Shown here: positions 1 through 6,151 of the stretch, in pieces
How the letters are laid out: the number at the start of each line of letters is the position of its first letter
Numbering within the stretch: position 1 is the stretch's first letter
Origin: an uncultured Prevotella sp.
Lineage (GTDB): Bacteria; Bacteroidota; Bacteroidia; Bacteroidales; Bacteroidaceae
Assembly (NCBI GenBank): GCA_900546605.1
Contig: URDV01000026.1
Location: 1 to 14,042 of the forward strand
Length of the DNA stretch: 14,042 nucleotides
Direction: 5' to 3'
Notes under the pieces: generated by a model
Database searches by the model: none
What the model saw: only the letters and a program-made list of their open reading frames with translations
Told to the model about the DNA's origin: nothing
Translations under genes and position numbers: made by a program

Positions 1-143
1 CAAGTTAACGGGTTAACAGGTAAGTTTGCCGAGCTTTTTAAGTTTCCTGTCATTCGGCTTTAACATAATAAGTGGTGTAAAGCATACTTACTTGTTAACC
101 TGTCAACTTGTTAACCCGTTAACCTGAAATTCCGCCAACGGGT
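1..143. repeat. MITE-like palindromic element, left copy (cut by the window start)
   Basis: This stretch is the reverse complement of 2787-2930, with about 7 substitutions and one indel over 143 bases by hand alignment. Its right end, AATTCCGCCAACGGGT at 128-143, matches the terminal inverted repeat of the complete copy. GTTAAC/GTCAAC hexamers start at 4, 12, 94, 102, 110 and 118, an exact 8-base period within each arm, around an asymmetric core (about 20-90). By comparison with the complete copy, about 30 bases including the other terminal repeat lie before the window. No reading frame is visible. The expected 8-base target duplication would be ATTGTATA at 144-151, which cannot be checked without upstream sequence. 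I infer a non-autonomous element; no transposase is present in the window. Confidence 0.85.
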
Positions 144-215
144 ATTGTATAGAATATGTTTACCTATATTCGTTCAATACATAGATAACTTAATAAATAA
201 AAAAGCTTATTTCAT

Positions 216-246
216 TTTGCTGACCAATAAAATTAACGTAATTTTG
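216..246 (+). promoter_or_regulatory. Bacteroidetes-type promoter for the wzc-like gene
   Basis: TTTG at 216-219 is followed by exactly 19 bases and then TAATTTTG at 239-246, a perfect match to the Bacteroidetes consensus TTTG-N19-TAnnTTTG. Transcription would start near 252, giving a leader of about 97 bases before the ATG at 349. The -7 element overlaps a dyad (ATTTTG at 241-246, TTCG, CAAAAT at 251-256). The promoter lies between the left MITE and the gene, so the gene does not depend on transcription from outside the pair of elements. Confidence 0.75.
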
Positions 247-251
247 TTCGC

Positions 252-348
252 AAAATCATAGCATGAAGAAACTACGTATTTTTTTGTAGTAGTTGATTGC
301 ATCCTTAATGTAGTAAAAGCGCTTTGTAAAAAAAGCGTGTAATCAGAA
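252..348 (+). promoter_or_regulatory. Structured 5' leader of the wzc-like gene
   Basis: The inferred untranslated leader can form two hairpins: AACTAC (270-275) with GTAGTT (289-294), and CGCTTT (320-325) with AAAGCG (332-337). The second ends 11 bases before the ATG and could affect ribosome access. No T-run follows either, so neither looks like an ordinary terminator. I see no clear Shine-Dalgarno, as is usual in Bacteroidetes. A regulatory role is inference from position only. Confidence 0.35.
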
Positions 349-2787
349 ATGAAAAAAATGTTTAAAGACAATATGGAGAATACATCCATCAATAAAAATG
401 AGCAAGAAGATGAAATGAGGCTTGTGCCCCTCATGAAACTTTGCTATTACCAATTCATAAACAATTGGGGGTGGTTTGCGCTATCTACCATTCTGTGTAT
501 GTGTATAGGTTGGTATTATCAACAGCGCCAACCACGCATATATGAACGTAGGGCAATAATGCTTATTGAGGACGCCAACACAGGTACAACTGGCAGTTTT
601 ACACGTTCATCGCGTCGCAATAGTGGTATGAATAACTTACTGGAACTCAATGGAGTAAGTGTGGGCGATAACTTGAAGAATGAAATATTCATTCTGTCTT
701 CAAAGCGTCTTATGCAGCGTGTAGTGAGCAAGCTAAATGCCGATGTTGATTACACGCTGAAAGAGAACCTACATAATGTCACCTTGTATGGCAACGCTTT
801 GCCTTTTCAAGTACTCTTTCAAAATAAATATACGGGAAAATTCGCGCAACAATTTGACGTGAAGAAGAAAAGTGCTAACTCCGTAACACTGCAAGGAATG
901 CATGATAGTAATGGCAACGAAAAGCCAGCTATTGAAGTTCCTTTAGGCAAAATGGTGCAAACACCTTATGGCCTATTATGCGTGGTGCGCGGTCAAGCCT
1001 TCGAAGCGTGGGACGATACCCCCATTAGTGTAACTCGTGTATCGAATGATGCAGCAGCCAATAGGTTCATGGGTGAACTCACAGCCAGTGAGTATGACAA
1101 AGAGACATCGCTCATTGTTCTCAGCTGTAAAGATGCGAACTCCGATCGTGCTGATGCTATCTTGGCCACACTTTATGACACATATAAAGAGGACGTGGTT
1201 GAAAACAAAAATCGGGTGGCTTGTAACACGGCCAAGTTCATTGATGAGCGTATACAAATTATAGGTCGTGAACTGAGCAATGTTGAGAGTCAATTGGCTT
1301 CGTTTAAAAAACGTAATCAGTTGGTCGACTTCAGTCAAACATCGCAGGCAGTACTTACAGAAACCAGTACTGCACGCCAACAAAGTTTGCAAGCCGAAAC
1401 CCAATTGAATGTGGCACGTTACTTGGATGAGTACCTACATAAACATAGCAACAATCACGACCTTATACCAGCGCTCAACGTAGGCGATATGTCGTTTAAC
1501 ACGCAAATAGCGTCCTACAATGACCAAATGAACAAGCGTAACCAAATAGCGGCTAACACCAATGAGTCGCAGAGCGTGTTGCGCGAAATGGATCGTCAGT
1601 TGGCACAAATGCGTCAAGCCATAGCCTCGTCATTGCGTAGCTATGTAAACTCGCTTGAACTCCGTTTGCGCGATGCACGTGCTAACGAGGCACAGCTGTC
1701 GGGGCGTATAGCTGGAGCTCCCGATCAAGAAAAGCAGGGGCTTGACATACAGCGTCAGCAATCGCTTAAAGAGGCTCTCTACACCTATTTGCTCAATAAA
1801 CGTGAAGAGGTAGCTTTGCAACAGGCCATTAATGAGGCCAATGTGCGATTGGTTGAAGGGCCTATTGGCGGAAATCGTGTTAGTCCGCGTAGCATGGATA
1901 TTATGTTAATCAGTTTGCTCATAGGTCTGCTCATTCCGTCACTTGTGTTGTGGATACGTTCTGCACTTGATGTTACGGTTCATAGTCGTAAGGATGTAGA
2001 TGATGCAACAAGCATCCCTATATTGGGTGAAGTGCCTCACATGGGACATTGCAATGATAAATCAATTATAACCGATTTGCCAAGTGATGACCCTGTGGTA
2101 GAAGCCTTCCGCATATTGCGTTTCAGTTTAGGGTATATGCGCCATGATACGAAAGTGATTATGACCACATCGGCCACACCAGGCCAAGGCAAGAGTTTCG
2201 TTGCACGCAATATGGCCACTATATTGTCTATGGCAGGCAAGCGAGTGTTAGTTATTGATGCCGATGTGCGCAAGCACAACTTGAGTTTAAACTATGGTCA
2301 TACTTTTGGATTAACCAACTATTTGGCTGACGAGCATATCCAATTGTCTGAATTTGTAAAAGTGAATGGCTTAGGCAATGGTGTTGATTTCTTGCCAGCA
2401 GGAAATACGCCTCCTAACCCATCAGAGTTGTTGATGTCTGATCGTTTAGAAAAGCTCATCGATGCGATGCGTCAGCAGTATGATTACATCATTATAGACT
2501 CTACACCTATGTTCGCGGTAGCCGATGCAAACATAGTGAATCGTGTAGCCGACATGACCTTGTTCGTGATTCGCGTAGGTGTGCAGAATCGTGATTTTTT
2601 GCCCGAACTTGACAATATGTACAAGAGCAAACGTTTGCATAACTTATGTGTAGTGGTGAACGATGCAGATGTTAAGAATGGACGTTATGGCTGTGGCTAT
2701 GGTTATGGCTATGGTTATGGCTATAGCCGTGAAAATAAAAGCAAAAAAAATAGGGTGAAGCGCATCCTAAAGCGTATAAAGAAATAA
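349..2787 (+). CDS. Wzc-type polysaccharide co-polymerase / autophosphorylating tyrosine kinase
   Basis: This is an inner-membrane bacterial tyrosine kinase of the Wzz/Wzc family, which controls chain length and export of capsular or exopolysaccharide, usually with a Wza-type outer-membrane channel. The 812 residues contain TM1 (about 39-57), a long periplasmic region with coiled-coil-like Gln-rich helices (about 300-500), a VSP motif (511-513) before TM2 (about 517-537), and a cytoplasmic kinase domain. The kinase shows E585xxR588xxR591 (the EX2RX2R oligomerisation motif), Walker A GQGKS (612-616), Walker A' VLVIDADVRK (633-642) and Walker B YIIIDSTP (713-720). The C-terminus has a tyrosine cluster (Y780, 784, 786, 788, 790, 792), the expected autophosphorylation site, then a Lys/Arg-rich tail. 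Family members are often 720-800 residues. Starts at M4 or M9 are also possible. Own promoter and terminator make it monocistronic; no other polysaccharide gene is in the window. The last base of its stop codon belongs to an inserted MITE. Confidence 0.93.
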   Translation: MKKMFKDNMENTSINKNEQEDEMRLVPLMKLCYYQFINNWGWFALSTILCMCIGWYYQQRQPRIYERRAIMLIEDANTGTTGSFTRSSRRNSGMNNLLELNGVSVGDNLKNEIFILSSKRLMQRVVSKLNADVDYTLKENLHNVTLYGNALPFQVLFQNKYTGKFAQQFDVKKKSANSVTLQGMHDSNGNEKPAIEVPLGKMVQTPYGLLCVVRGQAFEAWDDTPISVTRVSNDAAANRFMGELTASEYDKETSLIVLSCKDANSDRADAILATLYDTYKEDVVENKNRVACNTAKFIDERIQIIGRELSNVESQLASFKKRNQLVDFSQTSQAVLTETSTARQQSLQAETQLNVARYLDEYLHKHSNNHDLIPALNVGDMSFNTQIASYNDQMNKRNQIAANTNESQSVLREMDRQLAQMRQAIASSLRSYVNSLELRLRDARANEAQLSGRIAGAPDQEKQGLDIQRQQSLKEALYTYLLNKREEVALQQAINEANVRLVEGPIGGNRVSPRSMDIMLISLLIGLLIPSLVLWIRSALDVTVHSRKDVDDATSIPILGEVPHMGHCNDKSIITDLPSDDPVVEAFRILRFSLGYMRHDTKVIMTTSATPGQGKSFVARNMATILSMAGKRVLVIDADVRKHNLSLNYGHTFGLTNYLADEHIQLSEFVKVNGLGNGVDFLPAGNTPPNPSELLMSDRLEKLIDAMRQQYDYIIIDSTPMFAVADANIVNRVADMTLFVIRVGVQNRDFLPELDNMYKSKRLHNLCVVVNDADVKNGRYGCGYGYGYGYGYSRENKSKKNRVKRILKRIKK
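2695..2724 (+). repeat. 12-bp tandem repeat encoding the Tyr-Gly cluster
   Basis: The unit GGCTATGGTTAT is present two and a half times, and each half unit encodes Gly-Tyr. A degenerate unit precedes it (2683-2694, Arg-Tyr-Gly-Cys). The array lies inside the kinase gene and sets the number of C-terminal tyrosines. Gain or loss of a 12-bp unit by slippage would stay in frame and change the count by two. Confidence 0.85.
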
Positions 2788-2968
2788 CACGTTGGCGGAA
2801 TTTCAGGTTAACGGGTTAACAAGTTGGCAAGTTAACAAGTAGGTATGCTTTACACCACTTATTATGTTAAAGCCAGAATGACAAGAAACTTAAAAAGCTT
2901 GGCAAACTTACCTGTTAACCCGTAAACTTGTCAACTTGTTTACTAATTCCGCCAACGCGTAAGAAATA
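2779..2968. mobile_element. MITE-like element, complete copy, with 8-bp target duplication
   Basis: The element runs from 2787 to 2960 (174 bp). Terminal inverted repeats are ACACGTTGGCGGAATT (2787-2802) and AATTCCGCCAACGCGT (2945-2960), 15 of 16 paired. They are directly abutted by an 8-bp direct repeat AAGAAATA at 2779-2786 and 2961-2968, the signature of transposition. Both arms are 8-bp-periodic: GTTAAC-like units start at 2807, 2815, 2823 and 2831 on the left and at 2914, 2922, 2930 and 2938 on the right, so the transcript could fold into a long hairpin. A small inner dyad (GCTTTA with TAAAGC) sits in the core. There is no reading frame, so a transposase would have to act in trans. The 8-bp duplication fits several IS families and I do not assign one. 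It sits in the 3' untranslated region of the wzc-like gene, before that gene's terminator. Confidence 0.88.
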
Positions 2969-2996
2969 GTTAAATTATTCGCTATACACCAAAGGC

Positions 2997-3066
2997 AAAA
3001 CATTTGATGAATGAGTATGTATGATTTGTTATTCATATACTCGTTATTCAAATGTTTTGTTTTTTA
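2997..3066 (+). terminator. Rho-independent terminator of the wzc-like gene
   Basis: AAAACATTTGA (2997-3007) pairs perfectly with TCAAATGTTTT (3048-3058). An inner stem of about 10 pairs (around GAGTAT and ATACTC) allows G-U pairs, and the hairpin is followed by GTTTTTTAT. It lies about 29 bases beyond the point where the original stop codon would have been without the MITE, so it is probably the native terminator. Confidence 0.8.
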
Positions 3067-3195
3067 TATAAGAGTTGTCTAAACTATTGAATGTATAATA
3101 CAGACCAAGCCCTTGCGTTATAGATAGAGTGTGTACGTTTTATTCTTTTTATGATGAAACCGTTGGGCGTTTTGAATGAAGCATATACGAGTTAG
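3067..3195. other. Non-coding AT-rich gap
   Basis: I see no supported gene here. The only + strand reading frame of note is 14 codons at 3151-3195, starting ATGATG after a T-rich stretch and ending at TAG just before the REP-like element. It has no recognisable product and is not called. Confidence 0.5.
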
Positions 3196-3278
3196 ACCCC
3201 CCAAGGAAAATTGAGCCTATGTGCGGCTTCGCTTGCCCAGAGCTACGTGCACCACGGACCTTTTAGGCCATTTGGGGT
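3196..3278. repeat. Degenerate REP-like structured element
   Basis: The segment 3221-3254 matches 13979-14012 at 27 of 34 positions by hand alignment, so the two are diverged copies of one intergenic repeat. Here the ends form an outer stem (ACCCCCCAA at 3196-3204 with TTGGGGT at 3272-3278), with possible inner pairing of GCCT (3215-3218) and AGGC (3265-3268). Similar sequences with GCCCAGGGC-type palindromes are, from memory, common extragenic repeats in Bacteroidetes. Orientation and exact limits are uncertain. Confidence 0.55.
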
Positions 3279-3311
3279 AAATCTGGAACTTATAAAAAAA
3301 ATGAAGTCAAT

Positions 3312-3344
3312 GTTAGCAGCATAACCATAATAGTGCTAACTTTA
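3312..3344 (+). promoter_or_regulatory. Putative trkA promoter with a perfect 7-bp dyad
   Basis: GTTAGCA (3312-3318) and TGCTAAC (3334-3340) form a perfect inverted repeat separated by 15 bases. The right arm overlaps TAACTTTA (3337-3344), one mismatch from the Bacteroidetes -7 box TAnnTTTG. The position 19 bases upstream has no TTTG, so this is weak or regulator-dependent as a promoter. The dyad has the size of an operator, but no regulator is identified. The trkA ATG follows 38 bases later. Confidence 0.4.
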
Positions 3345-3382
3345 CACCCACGAAAAAAAGAGATAATATACACCCATAAAGA

Positions 3383-4726
3383 ATGAAAATCATCATAGCA
3401 GGAGCAGGCGCAGTGGGAACACACTTGGCTAAGCTCCTTTCGCGCGAGAATCATGACATAACACTCATTGATGAATCGCCCGAAAAACTTGAAGATCTTT
3501 CTTCAAACTTCGACATACTCACCCTGCCGTTTCCGCCCACATCCATTTCAGCGCTAAAACAAGCTGAGGTGGGAAAGGCTGATTTGTTCATAGGCGTAAC
3601 CCCCGATGAGGCACATAACATGACGGCATGTATGTTGGCTTATAACTTAGGTGCAAAAAAAACAGTGGCCCGTGTTGATAACTACGAATACACCTTGCCC
3701 CAACACCGTGAGTTTTTTAAGTCAGTAGGCATAGGCTCTATTATTTATCCTGAAATGTTGGCAGGGCAGGAGATTCTGCACAACATAAAGCGTAGTTGGA
3801 TACGTCAATGGTGGGAGGTGCAAAATGGTGCACTCATATTGTTAGGCGTAAAGGTGCGTAGCAATGCACAAATACTTAATCAACCACTTAAAGATTTGTG
3901 TGGCCCCGATTCACCTTATCACATTGTGGCTGTGAAGCGTGGCGACGATACTGTTATACCACATGGTGCCGACAGTTTGCGTGCTCTTGATGTCGTGTAC
4001 TTTATGACAACTCCCAAGTATGTTAACTATATACGTGACTTGGCAGGTAAAGAGGAATATCCCGATGTGTCGAACGTATTCATCATGGGCGGGGGTAGTA
4101 CGGCCGTACACTTGGCCAATGCGATGCCCGACTATATGCATTGCAAAATCATTGAGAGCGATGCCCGACGTGCCGAACGACTGAATGAAGTTGTGACCAA
4201 CCGACATGCCATGATAATACATGGTGATGGACGTGACCTTGCCTTGCTTGAAGAGGAAGGCATACGCAAAGCGCAAGCCTTTTGTGCCTTGACTGAAAAC
4301 TCCGAAACAAATATTTTGGCCTGCTTAGCGGCCAAACGATTAGGGGTGCGCAAAACGGTGGCGATGGTTGAAAATACTGACTACATAGGTATGGCCGAAA
4401 GTCTGGATATTGGAACCATCATCAACAAAAAAACATTTGCTGCCAGCCATATATACCAAATGATGCTGAAGGCCGACATCACATCAGTAAAGAGCTTAAC
4501 TGTGGCCAATGCCGATGTGGCAGAATTTAGTGTGTCGAATGAGGCAAAAATATGTCGCAAACAAGTGAAAGACCTTGATTTGCCTAACAACGTAACCTTG
4601 GGCGGATTGGTACGTGGAGGCACAGGATGTCTCATTAATGGCTCTACACTCATTCAGCCTGGCGATAAGGTAGTGGCTTTTTGCCTAAGTGGAGGTATAA
4701 AAAAATTAGAGAAATTCTTTAAATAA
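3383..4726 (+). CDS. trkA: Trk potassium uptake system regulatory subunit TrkA
   Basis: TrkA is the cytoplasmic nucleotide-binding subunit that gates the TrkH/TrkG potassium channel. The 447 residues show the full double arrangement expected of TrkA (E. coli about 458): RCK_N1 (about 1-125) with the Rossmann motif G7AGAVG12 and acidic D30 ending strand 2, RCK_C1 (about 140-220), RCK_N2 (about 231-350) with M235GGGSTA241 and E258, and RCK_C2 (about 365-445). The ATG at 3383 begins directly at the first beta strand (MKIIIAGAGAVG), so this start is secure. In the first domain, at about residues 48-52, the loop reads LPFPP where I expect a Gly-containing VVGSP-like segment, a small oddity. pepT follows after 8 bases, suggesting co-transcription. 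TrkH is not in the window. Confidence 0.93.
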   Translation: MKIIIAGAGAVGTHLAKLLSRENHDITLIDESPEKLEDLSSNFDILTLPFPPTSISALKQAEVGKADLFIGVTPDEAHNMTACMLAYNLGAKKTVARVDNYEYTLPQHREFFKSVGIGSIIYPEMLAGQEILHNIKRSWIRQWWEVQNGALILLGVKVRSNAQILNQPLKDLCGPDSPYHIVAVKRGDDTVIPHGADSLRALDVVYFMTTPKYVNYIRDLAGKEEYPDVSNVFIMGGGSTAVHLANAMPDYMHCKIIESDARRAERLNEVVTNRHAMIIHGDGRDLALLEEEGIRKAQAFCALTENSETNILACLAAKRLGVRKTVAMVENTDYIGMAESLDIGTIINKKTFAASHIYQMMLKADITSVKSLTVANADVAEFSVSNEAKICRKQVKDLDLPNNVTLGGLVRGGTGCLINGSTLIQPGDKVVAFCLSGGIKKLEKFFK

Positions 4727-4734
4727 CGATATAC

Positions 4735-5958
4735 ATGGATATAGTAGAACGCTTTCTTAAATACGTAAGCTTTGACACGCAAAGTGCTGAGGATGCAGAC
4801 ACAACCCCCAGCACAGCTAAACAATTAAAGTTAGCTGAATACTTACGCGATGAGTTGACTCACATTGGCATGACTGAGGTCGAAATGGATGAAAATGGTT
4901 ACGTTTATGCCACACTGCCAGCTAACACAGATAAGGTTGTGCCAACTATAGGCTTTATATCACACATGGACACCAGTCCTGATTGTTCGGGAGCCAACAT
5001 TCGTCCGCGCATTGTGAAGCATTACGATGGGGGCGATATTGTGTTAGATGCTGAGGCAGGACTTGTAACCTCGCCATCAAAGTTTCCAGAATTGCTCGAT
5101 CATGTGGGTGAAGACATTATTGTGACCGATGGACACACTTTGCTCGGTGCTGATGATAAGGCGGGCATAGCCGAAATAGTACAAGCAATGGTTTACTTGA
5201 TGGAGCACCCTGAAATTAAGCATGGACGTGTGCGTGTAGGCTTTAACCCTGATGAAGAAATAGGTTTAGGCGCTCACAAGTTCGATGTTGAAAAGTTTGG
5301 CTGCGAATGGGGTTATACCATGGATGGCGGTGAACTGGGTGAACTGGAATATGAAAACTTTAATGCTGCCAGTGCAAAAATTGAAGTGAAAGGCGTAAGT
5401 GTACACCCTGGTTATGCTAAGGGCAAGATGATAAATGCTGCACGTGTGGCCGCTGAGTTCGCTGCACAAATGCCTGTTACCGAAACTCCTGAGCAAACAG
5501 TTGAGTTTGAAGGATTTTATCATTTGTTGGGCATTGAGGGGAATGTTGAACATGCTACGCTTTCGTACATTATTCGTGACCACAACCGTGAGCGCTTTGA
5601 ACGTCGCAAGCAGTTTGTAATGAAGGCTACCGAATGGATGAATGAACGTTATGGCAGTGGGGTAGTGACGGCTGTTATTAACGACCAATACTACAATATG
5701 CGCGAAAAGATTGAGCCTGTGCCTCACGTAGTAGACATTGTGCTTGCTGCTATGAAGGAGTGTGGCATACCCTCAAAGGTGCGTGCTATTCGTGGTGGAA
5801 CTGATGGTGCTCAGTTGTCATTCAAGGGTTTACCTTGTCCTAACATCTTTGCGGGTGGCTTAAATTTCCATGGCCCGCATGAGTTCTTGCCTATTCCATC
5901 GTTACAAAAGGCTTCAGCATTAGTAGTAAAAATTATAGAACTGACAGCCCAACGTTAA
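4735..5958 (+). CDS. pepT: Peptidase T (tripeptide aminopeptidase, M20B family)
   Basis: PepT is a cytoplasmic dizinc metallopeptidase that removes the N-terminal residue from tripeptides. The 407 residues match the usual length (about 408). The conserved ligand set is intact and inferred by family pattern: H77 in SHMDTSPD with D79, D140 in LLGADDKAG, the E174/E175 pair in NPDEEIG (general base and ligand), D197 in MDGGE, and H382 in GPHEF near the C-terminus. R353GGTDG358 is the substrate-binding segment, and the dimerisation (lid) insert lies at about 205-320. The ATG at 4735 is 8 bases after the trkA stop and gives the standard N-terminus (MDIVERFLKYVSFDTQS). It is probably the second gene of a trkA-pepT unit, with a hairpin terminator 29 bases downstream. 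I see no functional link between the two genes. Confidence 0.95.
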   Translation: MDIVERFLKYVSFDTQSAEDADTTPSTAKQLKLAEYLRDELTHIGMTEVEMDENGYVYATLPANTDKVVPTIGFISHMDTSPDCSGANIRPRIVKHYDGGDIVLDAEAGLVTSPSKFPELLDHVGEDIIVTDGHTLLGADDKAGIAEIVQAMVYLMEHPEIKHGRVRVGFNPDEEIGLGAHKFDVEKFGCEWGYTMDGGELGELEYENFNAASAKIEVKGVSVHPGYAKGKMINAARVAAEFAAQMPVTETPEQTVEFEGFYHLLGIEGNVEHATLSYIIRDHNRERFERRKQFVMKATEWMNERYGSGVVTAVINDQYYNMREKIEPVPHVVDIVLAAMKECGIPSKVRAIRGGTDGAQLSFKGLPCPNIFAGGLNFHGPHEFLPIPSLQKASALVVKIIELTAQR

Positions 5959-5986
5959 TGTGGCTATAAACGCAATTTTTTGAATG

Positions 5987-6023
5987 ATGAGTGCTTTATT
6001 GGGTTTTACAATGAAGCACTCAT
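5987..6023 (+). terminator. Hairpin terminator after pepT
   Basis: ATGAGTGCTTTATTG (5987-6001) pairs with CAATGAAGCACTCAT (6009-6023): 15 pairs with one G-U and a 7-base loop. Flanking ACGCAA (5970-5975) could pair with TTGCGT (6024-6029). Only a short, interrupted T stretch follows, so termination may be partial. The hairpin lies just before the palindromic promoter element of cysN. Confidence 0.6.
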
Positions 6024-6047
6024 TTGCGTATAGACTCTTTGCTAACG

Positions 6048-6130
6048 CGAAGGTAGGCTGCACCTCGGCAATAAAAATGAAAGTCTTTCAGCCTTTCATT
6101 TTGTATTGCGCTCGGTTTGCACTACCTTTG
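6048..6130. repeat. 83-bp imperfect palindrome carrying the cysN promoter
   Basis: The ends are inverted (CGAAGGTAG at 6048-6056 and CTACCTTTG at 6122-6130, 8 of 9), and the inner arms are AATGAAAG (6076-6083) and CTTTCATT (6093-6100) with a 9-base loop. GCAATAAA (6068-6075) faces TTGTATTGC (6101-6109), and the outer parts match with small gaps. From memory, very similar sequences precede many genes in Prevotella and Bacteroides, suggesting a dispersed element. No target duplication is visible at its ends. Confidence 0.65.
6100..6130 (+). promoter_or_regulatory. Bacteroidetes-type promoter for cysN
   Basis: TTTG at 6100-6103, 19 bases, then TACCTTTG at 6123-6130 is a perfect match to TTTG-N19-TAnnTTTG. 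Transcription would start near 6136, giving a short leader of about 15 bases before the ATG at 6152. The promoter is entirely inside the right arm of the palindrome, and its -7 box is the end of the inverted repeat. Confidence 0.78.
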
Positions 6131-6151
6131 CAGTCAAATTAAGTAAATGTC

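Noticed and set aside
1..143. CRISPR-like array because of the regular GTTAAC spacing
   Set aside because: Units are 8 bases with no spacers, in inverted arms of a palindrome.
207..434. 75-codon minus-strand frame across the wzc promoter, leader and start
   Set aside because: It overlaps the promoter and first codons of a certain gene, has low-complexity composition and resembles no family I know.
976..1404. 142-codon minus-strand frame inside the wzc-like gene
   Set aside because: It is fully antisense to a well-supported gene and shows no recognisable domain; the same applies to the other antisense frames within trkA, pepT, cysN, the permease and purL.
1..2960. Composite transposon made of two MITEs carrying the kinase gene
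   Set aside because: The right copy has its own 8-bp duplication at its two ends, which indicates that it inserted alone.
3151..3195. 14-codon frame as a leader peptide for trkA
   Set aside because: It ends before the REP-like element, nearly 190 bases from trkA, with no attenuator structure linked to it.
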